Below are positions 51,887-59,357 of a stretch of 64,000 nucleotides of DNA, in pieces. How positions within the stretch are numbered: the first letter of the stretch is position 1; each line of letters opens with the position of its first letter. The stretch is from Nitrospina sp052156635 (GTDB lineage: Bacteria > Nitrospinota > Nitrospinia > Nitrospinales > Nitrospinaceae), in assembly GCF_052156635.1 (NCBI RefSeq), contig NZ_JBQKUO010000005.1, positions 62,001 to 126,000 of the forward strand. Reading direction: 5' to 3'. The position numbers and the translations under genes were made by a program. Under the pieces are notes generated by a model. The model was not told the origin of the DNA. It was given only the letters and a program-made list of their open reading frames with translations, and searched no databases.

Positions 51887-54070
51887 CTATTTGAAGTCGA
51901 GTGCGGTGGACCCGTCCCAGTCCGCGGGCAGGCGCTCAACCTGCAGGCGGTCGATGCGGTTGATCATGTTCAGGCAGGGGGCGTCGTCGGGATGCAGCTT
52001 CAAGGCCCGGTTGAAAAATTCAGTTGCTTTCGCAAACTCCCTGTTCAGGTAGGCCTGGAATCCTTCTTCATACAATCGGTAGTATTCGATGTCCTCTTCG
52101 GTGATGGGCTTCACCTCCAGTCCGTACACCTCGAAAATCCGAACCGGTTCGTTCTTGCCTTTTACCTTGATGATATCGAGCGGCCGCACGCGGAACACCT
52201 CCGGCGTGAGCAGGCTGAATGTTTTTTCCGAGATGATGACCTGCGTGCGGTACAGCTTGTTCACCCCTTCGAGACGCGAGGCGAGGTTGACCGAGTCGCC
52301 GATGACGGTGTAGTCGAACACCTGGTCCGACCCCAGGTTGCCCGCAACCAGCATGCCCGTGTGGATGCCGATGCGGCAATTCACCTGCACACGGCCCTGC
52401 TTTTCCCATTCCGCGTTCAGGGTGCGAAGCGCCACCTGCATGGCGAGCCCTGCGCGCACGGCCTGATCGGCGTGATTCGGGCTCGCCAGCGGGATGCCGA
52501 ACTCCGCCATGATGCCGTCACCCAGGTACTTGTCGATGATCCCGCCGTTTTCGATGACGATGCGGGTCATCTCGGTGAGGTATTCATTGAGCAGGGAGGC
52601 CAGGTTCGGCGGGGGCATGGTCTCCGAAACGGTGGTGAACCCCTCCAGGTCGGAGAACAACACCGTCGCCTCCCGCTCCTCGCCCCCGAGCCGTAAGAGG
52701 TCCGGGTTCTCCAGAAGCTGTTCCACCACCTGCGAGGGAACGTAACGTGAAAACGCCGTACGGATGAACGCCCCGTGCCGGGCCAGCGACACCTGCAATC
52801 CCACCACCAGGCCCACGAACACCACCAGGCAGGCGGCTGTCACCGAGGTGATCGGAAACAGGGAAAACCGCGTGAACTGCCACCACGCCAAAGCCAGGAC
52901 CGCCGCAAAGGACACCGCCCCCGTCACGTAATATATCCACAGCTTGCGAAAACAGGCCGCCACTCCCACCAGCAGGCTGAATCCGATAACCACTCCATAA
53001 ACCTGCCAGTCCGCCCAGCGGTCATAAAACCGGTTTTCCAGAAACCCGTTCAGCACCGAGGCGTGCACGGCGATGAGCGGTACATTTTCCTCCAGCGGTG
53101 TCTGGCCGATATCGCTGATGCCCTGCGACACATCGCCCAGCATCACGAAACGCCCGCCGAAAAACTCGCTCAGGTTGCCCTGCATGTCCTCATCCGCAAA
53201 CAGCTCGCGCAGGCGGGTGACCGCCACCTTGGGGAAATCGTTTTCCCACGTGCCTGAGTAGGGCACGTACACCTGGCCGCGTTCGTCGATGGGAACCACG
53301 ACAGCTTCATTCAGCAGGCTTCCCTTGAAAGCCGGGATGGTAAGCGCCCGGCCCCATTCGATGCGGACGCTGTCGAATGGCACGCGGACGTGATCGAGAT
53401 AAATTCGAAGGGGCATGGAAGGGAAAAACCGCTCACCCAGCTTAATCACAAGAGGAAAATGACGGTACACCCCGTCGGAGTCGTTATGTGCGTTGATGTG
53501 CCCGGTGCCTTGTGCCTTTTTGGCAAACAGGTCGTTCTGGAGAACCGGCTGGTCGCCATAAAAAGGAACGCCCTGTCCCTTCTCTTCGAGCTTCGCGGAG
53601 ATTTTTTCGTTCTTCTTTTCGTAAACCGTGCCCGGTTTCCATTGAAACGGCTGGGGGGAATCCGAGATGTGAAAAGCAATGGGCAGGTAAGCGGTACGAA
53701 GACGACGCAGGGAGCGGGCGAACTTCCTGTCTTCCTCCGCATCCCCTTCGCGCGCGAAGATGATATCGAACATCACCGCTTCCGGGCGCAACATGGACAG
53801 GATGCGGTTGACCCGGGCCATGTATCTGCGGTCCAGCGCGTTCCGGCCGAAATCTTCGTAGGCGTCGTCGGTGATCAGGAGATACAGGAGGCGGGGCGAG
53901 GCCGTCGGGCCTTTACCCTCCTCCAGGGCCCGCTTGTGGAACCGGTCGAGTACCTGATAATCCCAACTGGTCCACACCGTTCCCCGCACCAGCCAGAACC
54001 CAAGCAGGGCCAGCACCAGCCCCGCATGGAGCAGCAGGATGAGTTTTAGAAACTTTTTACTCCGTAACAT
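51887..54070 (-). CDS. CHASE2-domain class III adenylate cyclase
   Basis: The 727-residue protein has one N-terminal transmembrane helix (about 7-27), a CHASE2 sensor domain (about 30-330, AVMFDIIFAREGDAEEDRKF and FVMLGDVSQGISD regions), three transmembrane helices (about 345-415) and a class III cyclase domain (about 460-640). The cyclase motifs are complete: metal Asp in VLFSDLEGFT and KYLGDGIMAEFG, base-binding Lys in IDKYLGDG, and NLASRLEG with the transition-state Asn and Arg. A TPR-like end (about 670-715) follows. It overlaps the upstream gene by 14 nt and converges on the caspase gene, 24 nt apart. Confidence 0.93.
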   Translation of the reverse strand: MLRSKKFLKLILLLHAGLVLALLGFWLVRGTVWTSWDYQVLDRFHKRALEEGKGPTASPRLLYLLITDDAYEDFGRNALDRRYMARVNRILSMLRPEAVMFDIIFAREGDAEEDRKFARSLRRLRTAYLPIAFHISDSPQPFQWKPGTVYEKKNEKISAKLEEKGQGVPFYGDQPVLQNDLFAKKAQGTGHINAHNDSDGVYRHFPLVIKLGERFFPSMPLRIYLDHVRVPFDSVRIEWGRALTIPAFKGSLLNEAVVVPIDERGQVYVPYSGTWENDFPKVAVTRLRELFADEDMQGNLSEFFGGRFVMLGDVSQGISDIGQTPLEENVPLIAVHASVLNGFLENRFYDRWADWQVYGVVIGFSLLVGVAACFRKLWIYYVTGAVSFAAVLALAWWQFTRFSLFPITSVTAACLVVFVGLVVGLQVSLARHGAFIRTAFSRYVPSQVVEQLLENPDLLRLGGEEREATVLFSDLEGFTTVSETMPPPNLASLLNEYLTEMTRIVIENGGIIDKYLGDGIMAEFGIPLASPNHADQAVRAGLAMQVALRTLNAEWEKQGRVQVNCRIGIHTGMLVAGNLGSDQVFDYTVIGDSVNLASRLEGVNKLYRTQVIISEKTFSLLTPEVFRVRPLDIIKVKGKNEPVRIFEVYGLEVKPITEEDIEYYRLYEEGFQAYLNREFAKATEFFNRALKLHPDDAPCLNMINRIDRLQVERLPADWDGSTALDFK

Positions 54071-54671
54071 CAAACACGAAGCGTTTGATCAGGACAGTTT
54101 GGCCGGTGAAGGTGAGCAGGTCCTCTTTCAATTGGTCTTCGGACATGTCCAGGCTGCGCACCGCCCCGGCCATGGAAATCGGCTTTTTCATTTTTTCGGC
54201 AATGTCGAGCCCGCCCTTGTCGTAAAGCCCCTCTGCCATTTTTTCCCAGCGGTCGTGCGACGCCTCCCGGCCGGAGAAATCGTTTTCCAGACTTTCAAGC
54301 GGTTCCGGACTGCACACCACCCAGAATGCTTCCTGCGACCGGGTGCCGTCGACCTGGAAGAAATTGCTGCCGGCGGGCAGTTTCAGCACCGATTCGCCGG
54401 AAACTTTTTCGTGCAGAAGGAGTTGCGCCTTCTCGTAGTTCGAGTAGATCACGTAAACATGCAGGTCGGTGCGCGGGATCACCACGATGCGAAGCTTGTC
54501 CTGGGAGGTGATGTTGTCGCGTGCCCGGGCCCAGATTGAATCATCGTCACTGCGGATTTCGATGGCGATCTTGGCACGGACTTTATCCTCATCGCTGATG
54601 GCATTTTCGACGAACAGAAACAAGGCGGCCAGCACGATCAATCCTGCCGATACCAGTTTGGTTGTTTTCAT
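54057..54671 (-). CDS. Exported DUF4384-like protein
   Basis: The 204-residue protein has a signal peptide (about 1-26, VENAIS-D). Its beta-rich centre has LHVYVIYSNYEKAQLLLHEKV, LKLPAGSNFFQVDGTRSQEAFWVVCS, which looks like the DUF4384 domain found with caspases and serine/threonine kinases. The C-terminal part is helical. ATG 54671 is preceded by GAGAGGAATT. It is the first gene of the pair with the CHASE2 cyclase, so it may act as that sensor's periplasmic partner. Family assignment is tentative. Confidence 0.6.
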   Translation of the reverse strand: MKTTKLVSAGLIVLAALFLFVENAISDEDKVRAKIAIEIRSDDDSIWARARDNITSQDKLRIVVIPRTDLHVYVIYSNYEKAQLLLHEKVSGESVLKLPAGSNFFQVDGTRSQEAFWVVCSPEPLESLENDFSGREASHDRWEKMAEGLYDKGGLDIAEKMKKPISMAGAVRSLDMSEDQLKEDLLTFTGQTVLIKRFVFDVTE

Positions 54672-54897
54672 AATTCCTCTCATCGGGTGGACAAAAATGG
54701 GATGGGTGTGAATGATGAACCCTCATTGGTATTCTAAAGCCAAAACCCCGAATTCAAAACTGCGTTTTCGCGCTTCCATCCGATCCCAAAATGCGAACCG
54801 CCTGCAGGGAACGATTTATCCGGGCGTTTTGCTTTACAGGAGATTCGTTTTCTGAAACAATGATTTAGAGATAACCCAAGGGGCGCGAGGAATTCGA

Positions 54898-55428
54898 ATG
54901 GAAAACTGGTTCATGCTTTCGATGGTGGGAAAAGACCGGCCGGGCATTGTCGCCCGTTTGAGCGCATCTTTATGCCGGGCGGGATGCAACCTGGGTGAGT
55001 CCTCCATGGCCGCGCTCAGCGACAACTTCACCATCATGATGATGGTTCACTGGGAAGGCACGCAGGATGAACTGATCGGGGTGGTTCAACCCATTGGCGA
55101 CAACCTGGGCCTCACATTCAACATTCACCCGGTGCCGGGAAAACTGGAACACCACCGCCAGCCCGACATCCGCGTCAGCATCTATGCCGAGGACCGCAAG
55201 GGTATCGTCGAGGACGTCACCACCGCACTGGCTGACGCCGGTCTCAACATCCTGCACCTGGATTCCAACTTCGACGAGGAACCCGGGTCGCCGAAACCCA
55301 CCTTCTACCTGCATATAGAAGGCACCCTGTCGAAAGGAATCGAACCCGTGGAGAAGGCCCTCGACACCCTCTGCGAGGAAAAGCGGATGAACATCCAACT
55401 CATCCCGGTCAGCCCCGGTATCAAATAA
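54898..55428 (+). CDS. GcvR-like two-ACT-domain regulator
   Basis: The 176-residue protein consists of two ACT domains (about 5-75 and 90-172). MLSMVGKDRPGIVARLSASLCRAGCNL and YAEDRKGIVEDVTTALADAGLNI are the paired ligand-binding helices. Proteins of this shape (GcvR family) sense glycine or another amino acid and control a partner by protein contact rather than by binding DNA. It stands alone; no gcv genes are nearby. Confidence 0.85.
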   Translation: MENWFMLSMVGKDRPGIVARLSASLCRAGCNLGESSMAALSDNFTIMMMVHWEGTQDELIGVVQPIGDNLGLTFNIHPVPGKLEHHRQPDIRVSIYAEDRKGIVEDVTTALADAGLNILHLDSNFDEEPGSPKPTFYLHIEGTLSKGIEPVEKALDTLCEEKRMNIQLIPVSPGIK

Positions 55429-55606
55429 TCCCCGATCGGGCGGAACCGACCCCCGCCTCCCGGAAACCTATGACAGCAGGAAAACCCTTCCGTTTCTCCG
55501 GTTTTCTGTTAGAATAGAATAACTCTAATTATTTCAATCGCCTTTAACAGCCTCGGGGCTCCACAGGGAACCGAAGCCTCGAACCCCTTAAAGGGAGACG
55601 CTCTGG

Positions 55607-56245
55607 ATGGCAACCCGTCAATCCCCTCTCAATCGTCCTTCCCGGCGACCGCCCCCCGAACCCGAGCCGGAAACCGGACCCCGAAAAGAACTGCCGCTCG
55701 CGGAAATCGTGACCGGCGTGGTGATCGTCCTCATCCTCGTTTTCATGGGCATCCCGCGGCTTCTCAACTGGTGGAACGGCATCAAGACCAACCAGGAAGT
55801 CGTGGCCTTTTACGACCGTCTTGTCATGGCCCAGAATACCGCGGTGGAAAAACGCAAGCTGGTTTCTGTTACCTTCTTTCCTGAACGCAATGCCTTCAAC
55901 GTTCACGAGGACATCAACGGCAATGGAGTCGCGGACACGGGGGAGTTTCACGAGGAATTCGGGTTGGGCGACCACCTGCAATTCTACGGCGGATCGTTGC
56001 CGGACCTCAAAAACGTCTGGAACGGCAAGCCCGTTGGCAACCGGGGGGTTCAGTTGTTCAACGGGGGAACCCGGTTGACCTTCAATCCCATGGGGCAGAC
56101 CAGCGACAACGGGGTGGTCTACCTGATTCCCAAAGAGGACGCAGGCGTCACCGCAAAAAACATGCGCGCCCTGCAGTTTCTCAAGACCTCAGGCGAAATC
56201 CGTGTATTGCATTATACCGGCCAGAGCGACGCTCCCTGGAAATGA
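55607..56245 (+). CDS. FimT/GspH-like pseudopilin with degenerate prepilin site
   Basis: The 212-residue protein has a Pro/Arg-rich N-terminus, one hydrophobic helix (about 30-52) introduced by ELPLAEIVTGVVIVLI, and a globular part with DINGNGVADTGE and a C-terminal strand IRVLHYTG. The helix context matches GspH/FimT minor pilins (Glu at +5), but the prepilin peptidase Gly and Phe (GF|TLIE) are missing, so processing by PilD may be abolished. GGGAG precedes the ATG. The next genes are pilin-type. Confidence 0.55.
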   Translation: MATRQSPLNRPSRRPPPEPEPETGPRKELPLAEIVTGVVIVLILVFMGIPRLLNWWNGIKTNQEVVAFYDRLVMAQNTAVEKRKLVSVTFFPERNAFNVHEDINGNGVADTGEFHEEFGLGDHLQFYGGSLPDLKNVWNGKPVGNRGVQLFNGGTRLTFNPMGQTSDNGVVYLIPKEDAGVTAKNMRALQFLKTSGEIRVLHYTGQSDAPWK

Positions 56246-56362
56246 ACAACGCCGGTGGCGAGGGCCGATGGAATCGGCCCTTCAAACACCTGAAATAGAA
56301 AAATGGGCCGCCTCATAAAAGAGGAACCTGGGGAACCGATTGTTGAAAAATGTGAACAGTGG

Positions 56363-56400
56363 GTTGCAAAAGTTTGTCAGTCCGGTCACAACTTTGCAAC
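56363..56400. promoter_or_regulatory. Inverted repeat, candidate enhancer site for sigma-54 activator
   Basis: GTTGCAAAAGTTTGT (56363-56377) and ACAACTTTGCAAC (56388-56400) are complementary apart from two single-base bulges. The centre is about 121 bp upstream of the -24 element, the usual position for a bacterial enhancer-binding protein such as PilR. Confidence 0.55.
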
Positions 56401-56500
56401 GCCTTCGCCAGATTGATTTCAGGTCCAAAAATTCTCAACCCTTGTAAATCTCATATAAATCAATATATTAAGAAGTTTGATCATAGATGTACACTTGAAG

Positions 56501-56516
56501 TGGCTTAAGAATTGCA
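56501..56516 (+). promoter_or_regulatory. Sigma-54 promoter upstream of the first PilW gene
   Basis: TGGC-TTAAGAA-TTGCA: the invariant GG at 56502-56503 and GC at 56514-56515 are spaced exactly 10 bp, and TGGC and TTGC both match consensus. Start of transcription is expected near 56527. Confidence 0.75.
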
Positions 56517-56802
56517 CTCTGCAGACCAGCACGGGCCGCAAACCGGGATGCACCAAATGGTTCGTTCCCATGACCGTTGCGAGATTCAGATTGGGGATTC
56601 GCGTATTGAGGGGGCAGCCCTTTCCTGCAACCTGGAATTCCAGGGGCCGTCTCATTTTTGAAGTATGGGTTCGGCCCTTATAATAAATTTCACTTCAAGA
56701 AATGGATCGGAAAAAAGGGTGACTCGTCCCCCGTCAACAATACCAATATATTTGCATTAATTTTTAAATCCGGCTGCAACGGAATCATAAACAGAGGCCG
56801 CC

Positions 56803-57645
56803 ATGCTTACCTTGACCAAAAATAAAGAGAATCAACAGGGTTTTTCGGTGATCGAACTGCTAATCGTCATGGGAATCACTACGGTCCTGATGGGTGCGGC
56901 GATCTACACTTTCATGAAGCAGGAAAAAGTGATCCGTACCGAACAGTCCGCCGCCCAGATCCGCGCCTCGGGACGCAACGGCATCAACGAGCTGGCCAAG
57001 GAACTGCGCCGCATCGGCTACGGCATGCCGCGCGGCCACGGCCTGTACAGCATCGGCACCAACTACGTGTACTGGTGGGTCAACACCGACGAAGCCACCA
57101 CGTCCGTGACTGCAGACGTGACTTCCGGCGACACGGCGCTCACCGTGCAGGATGCGAACCTGCTGGCGACCCAATCCGGCGGCTATGGCTACCTGATGCT
57201 CCGCACCATCAAGCAGGCCGACCAGTGGAACATGGTCCGCTTCAGCAGCGCCAGCGGCGGCACCACGCTGAACCTGTCCATGTACCCCAACCAGGACTTT
57301 TCCGTTTCCACGGATACCGTGCTGGTCAGCAAAATGAAGTACCAGCGCATCACCCACGATGCCACCAACAACGTCGTCCAGTTTTTTGATGACGCAGACC
57401 CTGTGGTGCCCCTGGTCAACAATGTAGAGACCGTGACCTTCACCTATTACAATTCCGCCGGCAGTACCGTGACCGTTCCGTTATCCAATTCGGGCTGGAC
57501 CAGTTCCGTGGGCAACACCACCGGTTCGAACAACATTCACACCATCCGCAAAATCGGGATCACGCTGACCATGGAAGACCCGGAGGGTTTTGCCGAGGAC
57601 ATCATTCTCAAAACCGACGTCAACCTGAGGAACATGGGGTCTTAA
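56803..57645 (+). CDS. pilW: PilW-like minor pilin, copy 1
   Basis: The 280-residue protein has a type IV prepilin leader: QQG|FSVIELLIVMGITTVLMGAA with Glu at +5 and a 20-residue hydrophobic helix. The globular part (about 40-280) has repeated Ser/Thr-rich strands (VTADVTSGDTALTV, GSTVTVPLSNSGW) and ends RNMGS. PilW-like pilins prime assembly and can carry adhesive or DNA-binding activity. A near-identical paralogue is at 58515 (about 84% identical, same length). It is the first gene after a sigma-54 promoter. Confidence 0.8.
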   Translation: MLTLTKNKENQQGFSVIELLIVMGITTVLMGAAIYTFMKQEKVIRTEQSAAQIRASGRNGINELAKELRRIGYGMPRGHGLYSIGTNYVYWWVNTDEATTSVTADVTSGDTALTVQDANLLATQSGGYGYLMLRTIKQADQWNMVRFSSASGGTTLNLSMYPNQDFSVSTDTVLVSKMKYQRITHDATNNVVQFFDDADPVVPLVNNVETVTFTYYNSAGSTVTVPLSNSGWTSSVGNTTGSNNIHTIRKIGITLTMEDPEGFAEDIILKTDVNLRNMGS

Positions 57646-57871
57646 ACTCCCACTTCCAGAAAACAGTCCTCCTCCCGAACGCGACCCGTTCACCCTGCTT
57701 CTCGTCCCCCTGTCTGCGCTTGTTCCTGCAGGCAACCAGGACCGGCCCGTTTGCCATTCGCTCCAATTCTTTCATAAGAATTTGATTTTTAATCGTTTAT
57801 AATATTTATACGGGATCCGGGTCCAAATCGGGCCCAAATCGGGGCCGGTTATAAAATTTTATACGGAATTT

Positions 57872-57886
57872 GGACAAAATTTGTCC
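57872..57886. promoter_or_regulatory. Perfect palindrome, candidate enhancer site
   Basis: GGACAAAATTTGTCC is a 15-bp perfect palindrome whose centre lies about 131 bp upstream of the -24 element of the sigma-54 promoter, matching the position of the repeat at 56363-56400. The TTTGTC half-site is shared by both. Confidence 0.55.
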
Positions 57887-58008
57887 TTTGGGATCAGGTA
57901 TTCCGATATTCCTGATTTTGTCTTATTCTTTTGTGAAATTCCTTAAGTGTTGAAAAACAACTCATTCTATGGGAATCGTTATATCAGAAACACGATTTTC
58001 ATCGAAAA

Positions 58009-58025
58009 CGGCTCAAAAATTGCTT
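58009..58025 (+). promoter_or_regulatory. Sigma-54 promoter of the pilV-pilW-pilX unit
   Basis: CGGC-TCAAAAA-TTGCTT: GG at 58010-58011 and GC at 58022-58023 with exactly 10 bp between, matching the sigma-54 consensus. Transcription is expected near 58034, 65 nt before the next start codon. Confidence 0.75.
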
Positions 58026-58098
58026 TCTAGAGGGGAGAAGCTGAAAAAGCGGAGCCGAACTTTAAACGAGGTTTATAATTAAACCTAGTGGGGGAGTC

Positions 58099-58500
58099 AT
58101 GGAACCTCGACAAAAACACACCAAAAATGAATCCGGCTTCACGTTGATCGAGCTGTTGATCGGCATGGCCATCCTCGTGATGGGCCTGCTCACGGTCAAT
58201 TTCTTTCTCGGCAATTTACTGAATAAAAGCGGCCATCTGGAATCGGCCACGCTGGCCACCACCCTTGCCGCGGAAAAACTGGAAGATCTCAAAAACCAGG
58301 CGCTGAGCACCACCCTGACCAGCTCCAACAACGGATCGGACACCCTGGACGAAAACGGCAACGCAGGCGGCAACAAGTTCACGCGCAACTGGACCATCTC
58401 CGGCACGTCGGACCAGACGGATGTCGTGGTCACGGTCAGTTGGAGTCGTTCCGGCGTCACTGAATCCCGGACCCTGCAAACCCGGTTGAACCAGGATTAA
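58099..58500 (+). CDS. pilV: PilV-like minor pilin
   Basis: The 133-residue protein has a canonical prepilin site ESG|FTLIELLIGMAILVMGLLTV followed by an alpha-helical stalk (LESATLATTLAAEKLEDLKNQAL) and a short beta-rich head. This length and pattern fit type IV pilus PilV/PulI-like minor pilins, which prime pilus assembly. GGGGGAG precedes the ATG. It lies between two PilW-like paralogues and 65 nt after a sigma-54 promoter start. Confidence 0.8.
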   Translation: MEPRQKHTKNESGFTLIELLIGMAILVMGLLTVNFFLGNLLNKSGHLESATLATTLAAEKLEDLKNQALSTTLTSSNNGSDTLDENGNAGGNKFTRNWTISGTSDQTDVVVTVSWSRSGVTESRTLQTRLNQD

Positions 58501-58514
58501 CCATAGAGGTCATC

Positions 58515-59357
58515 ATGAGTACATGGACCCAACTCAATAGAAACCAAAAGGGCTTTTCGGTGATCGAGCTGATCATCGTCATGGGCATCACCACCGTTGT
58601 GATGGGTGCGGCGATGTACACCTTCATGAAGCAGGAAAAGGTGATCCGCACCGAACAGGCCGCCTCCCAGATCCGTGCCGCAGGCCGGGCCGGAATCAAC
58701 GAACTGGCCAAGGAACTGCGCCGCATCGGCTACGGCATGCCGCGCAGCCACGGACTGTACAGCGTAGGATCCAATTACGTTTACTGGTGGATCAACACCG
58801 ACGACGCCACCACCGCCGTGACGGCGGATGTGACCTCCGGTGACGTGCTGCTCAACGTGCAGGACGCAAACCTGATGGCAACGCAGACGGGAGGCTTCGG
58901 CTACCTGATGCTACGCACGGTCAAGCAGGCGGACCAGTGGAACATGGTCCGTTTCACCACCGCGGTCGGGGGCAACATCGTAAACCTGTCCATGTATCCG
59001 AACCAGGACTTTTCGGTCTCCACGGATACCGTGCAGGTCAGCAAAATGAGGTACCAGCGCATCACCCACAATGCCACTACCAATATCGTCCAGTTTTTTG
59101 ATGACGGAGACCCCGTGGTGCCGCTGGTCCACAATGTGAAATCCGTCGCCTTCACCTACTCCAATTCCGCCGGCTCTACCGTGACCGTTCCACTATCCAA
59201 TACCGGCTGGACCAGCTCTGTGGGCAACACCACGGGTTCGAACAACATTCACACCATCCGCAAAATCGGGATCACGTTGACCATGGAAGATCCCGAAGAC
59301 TTTGCGGAGGATATTATTCTTAAAACCGATGTCAACTTGAGGAACATGGGATCATGA
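58515..59357 (+). CDS. pilW: PilW-like minor pilin, copy 2
   Basis: The 280-residue protein has the prepilin site QKG|FSVIELIIVMGITTVVMGAA and matches the gene at 56803 residue for residue over its length, with about 46 differences by eye (about 84% identity). The differences cluster in the N-terminal leader and in two surface loops (about 105-120, 150-162), while the last 45 residues differ at two or three positions. The start of the next gene overlaps its stop by 4 nt (ATGA). The pattern suggests duplication with continuing gene conversion. Confidence 0.82.
   Translation: MSTWTQLNRNQKGFSVIELIIVMGITTVVMGAAMYTFMKQEKVIRTEQAASQIRAAGRAGINELAKELRRIGYGMPRSHGLYSVGSNYVYWWINTDDATTAVTADVTSGDVLLNVQDANLMATQTGGFGYLMLRTVKQADQWNMVRFTTAVGGNIVNLSMYPNQDFSVSTDTVQVSKMRYQRITHNATTNIVQFFDDGDPVVPLVHNVKSVAFTYSNSAGSTVTVPLSNTGWTSSVGNTTGSNNIHTIRKIGITLTMEDPEDFAEDIILKTDVNLRNMGS

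Larger units (their letters stand above)
56246..56802. other. 557-bp intergenic region: palindrome, sigma-54 promoter and long leader
   Basis: No convincing gene is present; small open frames here lack ribosome-binding sites and family resemblance. The region holds a strong inverted repeat (56363-56400), a sigma-54-type promoter (56501-56516) and then about 275 nt of transcribed leader to the pilin start at 56803. The leader contains the palindrome CTGGAATTCCAG near 56632 and GGGCCG/CGGCCC arms further on, so it could be structured. Confidence 0.6.
57646..58098. other. 453-bp AT-rich intergenic region: palindromes and sigma-54 promoter
   Basis: No gene is seen. Notable elements are an A/T palindrome (about 57849-57864, TATAAAATTTTATA), two tandem CAAATCGGG words (about 57820-57840), the perfect palindrome GGACAAAATTTGTCC (57872-57886), an ATCAGG/CCTGAT inverted pair near 57895-57920, and a sigma-54-type promoter at 58009-58025. 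Confidence 0.65.

Noticed and set aside
56477..56683. Small open frames in the leader before the first PilW gene
   Set aside because: They have no ribosome-binding site and no family resemblance, and they lie inside a probable untranslated leader.
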